Of a DNA stretch of 46,309 nucleotides, positions 36,308 through 44,600 are shown piece by piece. Origin of the DNA: Nitratireductor aquibiodomus NL21 = JCM 21793 (GTDB lineage Bacteria > Pseudomonadota > Alphaproteobacteria > Rhizobiales > Rhizobiaceae); NCBI RefSeq assembly GCF_000615975.1, contig NZ_BAMP01000028.1:1-46309 (forward strand), read 5' to 3'. The position numbers were made by a program, and so were the translations under genes. The stretch's first letter is position 1. Each line of letters begins with the position of its first letter. Below the pieces are notes generated by a model. That model had not been told where the DNA came from and made no database searches. It worked only from the letters and a program-made list of their open reading frames with translations.

Positions 36308-37285
36308 TTACTGAGTCGCAATACGAGGATCGACCAAGCGATAGATGAGATCGGTGAGGAGATTGACGGCGATCACGAGGATGGACATGACGAGGAACAA
36401 TCCCAGCAGCACCGGGTAGTCGCGCTGGGTCACGGCGTCGAACGTCAACCGGCCAAGTCCCGGCCATGAAAACACGGTCTCGACCACCACGGCGCCACCG
36501 ATCAGCGCACCAACCTGCATCCCGGCCATCGTAACGACTGGCAACGCCGCATTGCGCAACATGTGCCTGCGCAGGATGGCGCCTTCCGCAACCCCCTTGG
36601 CGCGCGCTGTCTTCACGTGATCTTCCTGTGACACCTCGATGAGGGAAGAGCGCATGAGCCGGGTGTAGACCGCCATGTAAATGGCAGACAGTGTAACGGC
36701 CGGCAGGATCAGGTGACGCGCCACATCCAGAGCGTAGTTCCACGCCGAAAATCCGGAGGCGCGTATGTCGACATAACCAAACGCGGGCAACCACTCAAAC
36801 TGGATGGAGAAGACGAGCACAAGCATCAGCCCCAGCCAGAAAACCGGCGTCGCATAGAGCAGCAGTGCCACCATCGAAATTGCCACATCCGACCATTTGC
36901 CGTGACGCCGCCCCGCAAGCGCTCCAAAAAAAACACCCCCGATCAATGAGAGAAAAAATGCGCTCAATGTCAGAACGAGGGTTGGGCCGAGCCGCTCAAG
37001 GATAAGATCTGAAACCTCCTGGCGTTGACGAAACGAATAGCCGAGATCGAATTGCGCGACCTTCAGCAGGTAGGTTCCGAGTTGCACGGGCCAGGGTTTG
37101 TCCAGGCCGTACTCCGCACGAATCTGCTTCAGAAAGGTTTCGTCCGCGGCACCGGATTGTCCGGCCATCACGGCAGCGGGGTCTCCCGGTGCCGCGTTGA
37201 CCAGTGTGAAATTGATGACCGCGATGAGAAATATCGTCAGGACAATCCCGGCTATGCGGAATCCGATACGGAGTAAGATTTCCAA
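36308..37285 (-). CDS. Dipeptide/oligopeptide ABC transporter permease (DppB-like)
   Basis: 325 residues with six membrane segments. The N-terminal periplasmic block AAPGDPAAVMAG with IRAEYGLDKPWPVQLGTYL is typical of DppB/OppB/NikB. The EAA loop is DHVKTARAKGVAEGAILRRHMLRNAALPVV, and the C-terminal block is ETVFSWPGLGRLTFDAVTQRDYPVL. It begins 6 bp after the binding-protein stop, so it is in the same transcript. Confidence 0.92.
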   Translation of the reverse strand: MEILLRIGFRIAGIVLTIFLIAVINFTLVNAAPGDPAAVMAGQSGAADETFLKQIRAEYGLDKPWPVQLGTYLLKVAQFDLGYSFRQRQEVSDLILERLGPTLVLTLSAFFLSLIGGVFFGALAGRRHGKWSDVAISMVALLLYATPVFWLGLMLVLVFSIQFEWLPAFGYVDIRASGFSAWNYALDVARHLILPAVTLSAIYMAVYTRLMRSSLIEVSQEDHVKTARAKGVAEGAILRRHMLRNAALPVVTMAGMQVGALIGGAVVVETVFSWPGLGRLTFDAVTQRDYPVLLGLFLVMSILVIAVNLLTDLIYRLVDPRIATQ

Positions 37286-37291
37286 CCTGCT

Positions 37292-38881
37292 TTACTCCGC
37301 ATAGCGCGCGGCGGCGAAATTTCCGTTGACGCCGGTCGAAGTGGTGATGAGATTTTCGATCCGGGCGTCGTAAATGGTCGGATAGCGTTGCTCGGTGAGC
37401 CACAGCAGCGGCGCGTCCTCTACCAGAATCCGTTGAGCTTCGGAGTACAGTTCCTGACGCCTTGCATCCGAGGTCTCGACCGCCGCCTCGTCGAACAGCC
37501 TGTCGATATCGGGATTGGAATAGCCGGACGTGTTGGAGAACATCACCCCTTTGCGGATGTTGGAGGAGATGTAGGTGCGCGCGACACCAAGCGCAGGGTC
37601 GCCATACTGGTAAAGCATGTTGGTGGTGAGGTCGAAATCCCAATTCGAGATGGCCGACGCCCAGCCGCCAATATCATAACTGTCGAGAATCACCTCGATC
37701 CCGGCTGGCGCCACGGCCTGACGGAAATACTCCGCCGTGCGAACCCACATCTCGCCATAAGGCGCCACGGCAAAGCGCAGCGTGATGCGCTTTCCATCGC
37801 TGTCAGGCTTCAGACCGATCTCGTCCAGCAGGGCTGTCGCCTTCTCAACCGACAATTCATACTGTTTGACATCGCTTTCAAAGAAACGCGTCGTGGAGGC
37901 GATCGGACCCGTCGCCGGTTTCGCAAGCCCAAACATGATCCGTTCGGCAACGAATTTCTTGTCCGTCAGATGCATGAGCGCCTGCCGGAAGCGCTTGTCA
38001 TTCATGGGCTCACGGCGGTTGTTGATCTCGATCCACAAGACAGGCGAGAACAACTCGTAGCCCTTGGTCGTCATCGTCAGATGGTCGAGCGCGGCGAGAC
38101 GCTCCACGTCGAACGTCTCGATATCCATCCACTGCGCCAGCTGCGCCTCACCGGTTTCCATGGCAACCGCACGCGAAGCGGCATCCGGCACGATGCGATA
38201 GTAGATCTCGGTCAGATGCGGCTTTCCTTCCTGATAGTAGTCGGGGAAGGCCGTGAGATGAATATGCGAGCCACGCACCCATTCGCTGAATTTGAATGGG
38301 CCCGTGCCGACAGGCTTGTTGTTATAGGGGCTGTTCCGATAGTCCTGCCCTTCATAAAGATGCTTCGGCAAGATCGGCGCTGAAGAGGCCTCAAAGGCCA
38401 GAATAAAAGGCGCAAACGGCTCCTTCAGAGTGAAAACAACCGTGTGGTCGTCACGCGCCTTGATGCTCTCGCACCGATCGAAATTTGCGCGCGCTCTCGG
38501 ATGGACCTCCATGAGAAGATTGGCGCAGGAGAACACAACATCGGCGGCCGTAAAAGGCTCGCCATCGTGCCACTTGGCATTCTTCACAAGCCTGAAGGTA
38601 TAGGTTTTCCCGTCTTCGGAGATCTCCCAGCTTTCGGCCAGTTGCGGCATTGGCTGAAGATCGAAATCGTAGCTGAGAAGGCTTTCAAATATTTTGCCGC
38701 CGACGACACCTGTCGGCGTCTGCTGGTTCAGGGCGAGATTGAGAATTGGCGGTTCCGGCTGGAGGATTGCTGTCAGCCCGCCGTCGCGGTGCTGGGCAAG
38801 CGCACGCGGCGCGGGCGAAACGCCAAAGGCCGCCAGTGCCCCACACGCCAAGAGCATTTTATTGAAGTCGCGCCGTTCCAT
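37292..38881 (-). CDS. Peptide/opine-type ABC transporter substrate-binding protein (SBP family 5)
   Basis: 529 residues from the ATG at 38881 (GGAGGGG ribosome site). The open frame to 39028 is an untranslated extension. The N-terminus ERRDFNKMLLACGALAAFG fits a twin-arginine signal peptide. DppA-class blocks follow: LAESWEISEDGKTYTFRLVKNAKWHDGEPFTAADVVFS (given in pieces: LAESWEIS, YTFRLVKNAKWHDGEPFTA), and MNDKRFRQALMHLTDKK. The first gene of the operon, it defines what is imported: a di/oligopeptide, opine or nickel-chelate-like solute. The downstream amidase and esterase point to an amide- or ester-bearing molecule. Confidence 0.9.
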   Translation of the reverse strand: MERRDFNKMLLACGALAAFGVSPAPRALAQHRDGGLTAILQPEPPILNLALNQQTPTGVVGGKIFESLLSYDFDLQPMPQLAESWEISEDGKTYTFRLVKNAKWHDGEPFTAADVVFSCANLLMEVHPRARANFDRCESIKARDDHTVVFTLKEPFAPFILAFEASSAPILPKHLYEGQDYRNSPYNNKPVGTGPFKFSEWVRGSHIHLTAFPDYYQEGKPHLTEIYYRIVPDAASRAVAMETGEAQLAQWMDIETFDVERLAALDHLTMTTKGYELFSPVLWIEINNRREPMNDKRFRQALMHLTDKKFVAERIMFGLAKPATGPIASTTRFFESDVKQYELSVEKATALLDEIGLKPDSDGKRITLRFAVAPYGEMWVRTAEYFRQAVAPAGIEVILDSYDIGGWASAISNWDFDLTTNMLYQYGDPALGVARTYISSNIRKGVMFSNTSGYSNPDIDRLFDEAAVETSDARRQELYSEAQRILVEDAPLLWLTEQRYPTIYDARIENLITTSTGVNGNFAAARYAE

Positions 38882-39159
38882 TCCACCCCTCCACTTTGTG
38901 TTTCTTGTACCCTGCATGTCCCGCTGGCTCGCCAGCGGCGAGAACACCTGCCTCCCGGCACATATCTGCAGCGTCCGATCATAGTGTTGTCGTGCTGATA
39001 AATTTTCTCGCGCGAACAGGCCAACCATTGCCGAGAATGGGCCAGAGAGGGCAGGTTGGCCTGATTGCGATAGTCATTTGCCCGCATGAGAGAGGCAAGG
39101 GCGCTCCTCTTTGCCAAAAGAGCCCCGTTGGGGTTTGCGCGCATTGAGGGTATGTCTTT
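38882..39159. promoter_or_regulatory. Divergent promoter region, peptide-ABC operon / GhrA-like gene
   Basis: 278 bp between divergent starts. It contains a 7-bp hairpin, CCGCTGG-CTCG-CCAGCGG (38921-38938), about 40 bp upstream of the binding-protein start. This could be an operator or leader hairpin. No other clear site is seen. Confidence 0.35.
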
Positions 39160-40082
39160 ATGGATATTGCGATAGTGTCCCGCCTTGGGAAGCTGGAGTT
39201 TATGGCGCAGGCCTTGTCAGAAGCTCTGCCGGAAGCGCGGTTCTTTCATTGGCCCGAACCCGAAGCACTGAGTGCCGATATCGCCCTGTGCTGGGCTCCC
39301 GAACCGGGTGTTCTGGCACGCATGCCAAACCTCAGACTGATCCACTCGATCGGCGCTGGTGTGGACAGCATTCTCGCAGACCCGCATCTTCCGCCCGTAC
39401 CCATCTGCCGCATTCGTGATGAGGGACTGGCCCGTGCGATGGCGGATTACGTTCTTTGGAGCGTTCTTTATTTCCACCGGCAGTTCGACCGCGTTATCGT
39501 CAATGCCGGGCAGCATATCTGGCATCGTTACGAACAAAGGGCCCGGGAAAAAATGCGTGTCGGCATCATGGGCCTGGGCAGCATTGGTTCTGAAGTGGCC
39601 AGTGTGCTGAGCCAGCACGGTTATCCGGTATCAGGGTGGGCACGTTCCAGGAAGGATATGCTGGTGTTGACGTCTATGCCGGCGATGCGGAACTGCCGAA
39701 TTTCCTCGAAAGTGCAAATGTGCTGGTCTGCCTGCTTCCGCTGACGGCTGAAACTGAGGGCATCCTGAATCACAGGCACCTCTCAATGCTGCCTGAAGAC
39801 GCTTCGCTCATCCTTTGCAGCCGCGGCGAACACCTTGTGGTCGAAGACCTTCTGGAGCTTGTAAAGTCAGGGCACGTGCGCGGCGCTATTCTCGATGTCT
39901 TCACCAGCGAACCCCTGCCAGCCTGTTCGCCGCTCTGGAGTACGCCCGGCATACTTGTTACTCCGCACATGTCCGGCCTCGCAAAACCGCGCGATATTGC
40001 CTCCCAGATAGCTGAAAACATCGCCCGGCTTGAGCGTGGGGAAACGCCGCACAGCGTCATCGATCCTTCCGTGGGGTATTGA
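39160..40082 (+). CDS. ghrA: D-2-hydroxyacid dehydrogenase, glyoxylate/hydroxypyruvate reductase A-like (one-base frameshift)
   Basis: The repaired length is about 307 residues. Catalytic-domain pieces LRLIHSIGAGVDSIL and GLARAMADYVLWSVLYFHRQ are typical of GhrA. The NAD(P)-binding Rossmann motif is VGIMGLGSIGSEVASVL (about 132-148). Active-site residues appear as Arg in LCSRGEHLVVEDLL, Glu in FTSEPLP and His in TPHMSGLA. The frame breaks at 39650-39655, and one extra A or G restores YAGVDVYAGDAELPNFLE. The gene is divergent from the peptide-transport operon. It would reduce glyoxylate, hydroxypyruvate or another 2-oxoacid in the cytoplasm. A link to the amidase pathway is inference only. Confidence 0.82.
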
Positions 40083-40149
40083 TGGTTGTTGTGTGGTGAA
40101 GGCGACCTTGCGGCAAAACCAAGTTTTGATGGCATCCGTTTGGCAAAGC

Positions 40150-40350
40150 TCGTTTCTTGAAGTACTGAACCGGGCCGGTTTCGCTGGAGGTCATTTGGTT
40201 TAAGCTGTGCGGCCACGATCGCTTGATCCAGCGTGGCGTAATACTGTTCCTCCGCTTCGGCCGGAGGGATGTTTCCCGTGGGCTCCTGGTCACGCCGGTG
40301 GTTGGACCGGTCGGCCCGTTCGAGTGTTGCGAACTCGACGGCTTCGAAGT
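40150..40350 (-). pseudogene. IS3-family transposase (OrfB) C-terminal remnant
   Basis: On the minus strand the translation FEAVEFATLERADRSNHRR, then EPTGNIPPAEAEEQYYATL, is the degenerate end of an IS3-group integrase-type transposase; intact copies have EWVDWFNHRRLLEPIGNIPPAEAE. The catalytic part is absent, so it is inactive. The segment TACTGAACCGGGCC near 40160 could be the decayed terminal inverted repeat. It lies between the dehydrogenase and the next AraC gene and marks a past insertion or rearrangement. The flanking 40083-40149 and 40351-40499 hold nothing I recognise. Confidence 0.75.
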
Positions 40351-40499
40351 TGTGTCGATAGCAGTCAGTGGTTGTATTTTTCGGCAGACTGGCGCGGTTC
40401 ATGACTTATTTTTAACCGACTATCTAATCGGAATTGCAGATGATGGAGATGCATATACCTTTAGCCTGATTCCAGCGGCAGGGAGCGAAGACGAAGGAT

Positions 40500-41408
40500 A
40501 TGGGCAGGGGTGTTGTGGGAAACGGTTGTCTCGACAGCAGCCGCCAGCGATCTGGCAATTGTGTCTTCGAAGAGTTTCCGCAGATCACGGGGCCGCGTCT
40601 GGCGACGCGTCTGGGCGGCGTCACTCATGTTTCCCGCCCGCCCGGTTCACTGGTCATCCCCAGAAGCAGGCACAATCTCATCAGCGTCCATCTTGGGCCT
40701 GTGCCTGGGATGCAGGTCGCGGTCGGATCCGACAGGCTGATGGTGTTTGACGCAGTTCCCGGCACAATCCTGATTGCGCCGGCAGGGGCGAGTGTCAGAA
40801 GCTCCTGGCCCTGTGCAAGGGAAAGCATCACGGTGATTTTGCCGGAAGCCGGTGTTGCGGAACTGCTCGCTGAGGAAGCAGGTCGTGGTATCGCCGGTTT
40901 CTCTCCACTGCCGCTTGGAACGACGGACGGATGGGTGCTGACCATTGCCGAGCAGCTTCGGACCGAGCTCGCAGATGCTCGGCAACCGAACGAACTCCTG
41001 GTTGAATCATTGATCGCGGTTCTCGGCGTTCATCTGCTGCGAAATCAAAGTGGCAACAACAGGACGACCTGCACCGCAAACGGCGGGCTTTCGAAAAAGC
41101 AGATAAAGCTGGTGACGGATTATCTAGAAGATAATTTTGCCAGCAAAATATCTGTTGCGGACCTGGCTGCAATTGCCGGATTATCCCGGCACTATTTCAT
41201 TCAGGCCTTCGCGCGGAGTTTTGGGAAAACGCCACATGGTTACGTTATCGATCGTCGGCTAAATTTTGCCGAAGAACTGATATTAAAAGGCGATCATTCC
41301 ATCGCAAATATTGCTTATCTGAGCGGTTTTTCCAGCCAAAGTCATTTGACGGCAACAATGCGTAAGAATCGCAACAGAACGCCGATGCAACTACGGGGGT
41401 CTCGTTAA
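40500..41408 (+). CDS. AraC-family transcriptional regulator
   Basis: 302 residues from the ATG at 40500. The N-terminal 190 residues form an unassigned sensory domain. The C-terminus carries SVADLAAIAGLSRHYFIQAFARSFGKTPHGYV and IANIAYLSGFSSQSHLTATMRKNR-type helix-turn-helices (two blocks, about 205-235 and 255-285). The 3' third is visibly richer in A+T than the rest of the window, possibly a sign of separate origin. It lies upstream of the large repeat-protein gene, same strand, 214 bp apart. A regulatory link is possible but not shown. Confidence 0.85.
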   Translation: MGRGVVGNGCLDSSRQRSGNCVFEEFPQITGPRLATRLGGVTHVSRPPGSLVIPRSRHNLISVHLGPVPGMQVAVGSDRLMVFDAVPGTILIAPAGASVRSSWPCARESITVILPEAGVAELLAEEAGRGIAGFSPLPLGTTDGWVLTIAEQLRTELADARQPNELLVESLIAVLGVHLLRNQSGNNRTTCTANGGLSKKQIKLVTDYLEDNFASKISVADLAAIAGLSRHYFIQAFARSFGKTPHGYVIDRRLNFAEELILKGDHSIANIAYLSGFSSQSHLTATMRKNRNRTPMQLRGSR

Positions 41409-41622
41409 GGCCATATTCACCTAGAGATTTTGTCTCCCTATCCATGAAAGCTATTTCCTGAAAAGAAACACAGTTTTTTGAAAGACAAGGCGGCTAATAT
41501 TGATGCCCACTGCCGGCGCGATTTGTTCGGGTTGGTCAGCTCTTTCTGAAACTGCGGCGCTAGATTTTCGTTACAGGAAACGCGACCAGGGCCCGAACCA
41601 CAACGTTCGAGGGGCCCCGACC

Positions 41623-44600
41623 ATGCGAAAGCTGTCTTCGCCGACGGTGGAATTGCGCGCATTCTACTTGCGTGGCGATTTGCTTTTAAACAAATTGCAT
41701 GGCTGCTTGATCGCAGCATTTCTGGTTGTGTTTGCGTGGGCCTTCATGGGGAGCACCGACGCGCAGGCTCAATCACAGCCGGCATTTCCGGGGTGTACCG
41801 CCGATACTTATCTGGCGCAGTATTCCAACACCAGGCTGTTCAGCTTCGATACCTCGGTCAATCCGTTCATCGTCAACCCGATCGGCCCCGCCTCGGGGAT
41901 GACGTATAACGCAATCGGCTTCAATCCTGCCGATAACTACATTTATGCGCTTAGATCTACAAACCTTCTCAGGATCGGCAGTGATGGCAGTGTACGGGAT
42001 TTAGGTCCGATTTCCGGACTCCCTTCAGGCTCGATCGCCGGTGAGTTTGGTCCTGGCGGGGCATATTACGTCGCCCAAGCTTGGAGAATTTATAGGATCA
42101 ACGTCAATACAAGGACAGCGACATATAAGACGCTGACACAGCGTGTCGTTGCACACGATCTTGCTTGGCATAATGGGCTTCTTTACACCGCCGCGAACAA
42201 CAACGGTCCCTTACGCTCCATAGACCCCAACACCGGTACTGTGACCGATATCGGCAACACAGGCGTTTCCAACAGTGGCTTCGGCGGCATGTTCGGCGCA
42301 CCAAATGGTGTTTTCGGTGCCAGCAATGACGGTGGGTTTTATCAGTTCAACCTGAACACGGGTAAAGCCACACTGATTTCCGACCTGCAGGGCTCCGGCA
42401 ACAATGACGGCGCCAAGTGCCCCACAGCTCCTTTTGCATATGCTGCAGATCTCGAAATCACCAAAGATAATGGGCGGACAGTCTACACATCAGGAGACAC
42501 GACCTACACGATTACGGTGACCAACAAGGGGCCGTTCGGCGTACAGGATGCCGTTGTGCGCGATCCACTGCCTTCCGGCATCACCGTTGCCAACTGGACC
42601 TGCACCGCGAACGGAAGCGCGACATGCGATGCTGCGTCCGGTGCGGTCGCAAACGGCAACGCCATCGATGATGCTCTGGTGAGCATCCCGGCTGGTGACA
42701 GCGTTGTCTTTTCGCTCACGCTCAACGTTCCCGCCTCCCAGAGAGGCGATCTGACCAACACCGTTACCGTCATCAGTCCTTCGGCTTCCCCGGACCCTGA
42801 TCCGAGCAACAACACGGCTTCCGACACGGACATTTCCCGTCCGGTCCTGACACTTGAAAAGAATGTCGTGAACGACGATGGCGGAACGCTCAGCGCTTCG
42901 GACTTCACGCTTAACGCTAGCGGTCCATCGAATATTTCCGGCCGAAGTGGCGATGCAACCGTGACGAATGTGCCGGTCACTGCCGGCACCTACACGCTCG
43001 GTGAAGTGGCCGTACCAGGCTATTCGGCCAGCGATTACAGCTGTGTGATCAACAGCGCGGCGCCTGTCTCGGGCAACACGATAACGCTCGCCAATGGCGA
43101 CGCAGCGATCTGCACGATCACGAATGACGACGATGCGGCGACCCTCACACTGCGCAAGACCGTGGTGAACAATGACGGCGGAACGAGCGGTATCGCGGAC
43201 TTTACGCTGACGGCTTCGGGCCCGACCAACATTTCAGGCGTGACCGGAGATCCGTCTGTCACGGCGTCCTCCGTTCCGGCCGGCACCTATACGCTGGGTG
43301 AACTCGCAGTGGCCGGTTATTCCGCCGGCACCTATCGCTGTTCGATCAACGGTGCGGCAACGGTGGTGAGCAACAGTCTGACGCTTGCCAGTGGCGCCGC
43401 CGCGATTTGTACCATCACCAATGACGATATCCCGCCGGCGGTGACGATTGGAAAGGCGCTTGTGGGGGAAACCGGGGCGCAGCCCGGCACGCCGGAACCC
43501 GGTGAGACACTGACCTATGAGATCACGCTGACCAACACGGGAGGTCAAGCCTCCAACTATGACGTTGTCGACGTTCTGGACAGCAAGGTCACCTTCTCGT
43601 CCGCGGATAACGGTGGTGCGCTTGTCGGCAGTGAGGTCCGCTGGGCCGGACTGACGGTGCCGGCGCAGGACGCAGGCACACCCGGCGTGCTGGTGTTGAC
43701 AGTCAGTGTTGTCGTCAATGCTCTTTCGCTGGGCGATCAGGTCGCCAATCTTGCAAAGCGGCCCGGCGATCCGGATCCTGCCTGTCCGTCGGCGCAGTGC
43801 GTGGTCATCCCGCCTCCGCCCCATATCGAGATTGAGAAAACGCTGGTCGGCGAAAGTGGCAGTTTTGACGGTGTGGCGGAGCCATCCGAGCAACTGACCT
43901 ATCAGATAATGCTGACCAATCAGGCAGTGCCACATCGACCTATGCGCTTCGTGACCGTCTTGACGTCAACACGACATTCGTCTCTGCCACCAATGGCGGG
44001 TTGCATTCTGGCGGCAGCCCGAACGGGGGGCAGGTGGACTGGACCAATCTCGCCGTTCCTGGCGCCAGCGGCGGCGTGCCCGGCACACTCGCGCTGCAGG
44101 TCGTGGTCGATGTCGCAGCGTCGCTGCCGGTGGGTACGACGCGCATCACCAACATCGCCTTCGATCCGGGCGAGCCGGAGCCGGCCTGTCCGTCGCTGCA
44201 ATGTGCCACTGTGCCGACCGCAGGTGATGTTTCCGTTGCCAAATCGCTCGCCGGCGAGAACGGAACGCAGCCGAACGTCGCCGAGCCCGGCGAGCAGCTG
44301 ACCTATGAGATCACCCTCACCAACAGCGGTGGCGCTCCCGTCAATTATTCTGTCGACGATGTGCTCAGCCCGCACACCAGTTTCGTCAGCGCCTCGCCCG
44401 TGGGCGCTCTCAATGGCGGCACCTACACGTGGTCAGGCCTGACAGTGCCGGCGCATGATGGCACGAATGCCGGCGAACTTGTCCTGTCCATCACGGTCGA
44501 AGTCGCGGATCCACTGCCGGACGGCACCGTGTCCTTGACCAACATTGCCAAGGAGACGGGAACCCCGGACCCAGCCTGCCCCTCCGATCAGTGCGTCACA

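Noticed and set aside
43234..43935. 233-codon minus-strand frame within the repeat protein
   Set aside because: It is antisense to conserved DUF11 repeats, and its own repeats merely mirror them.
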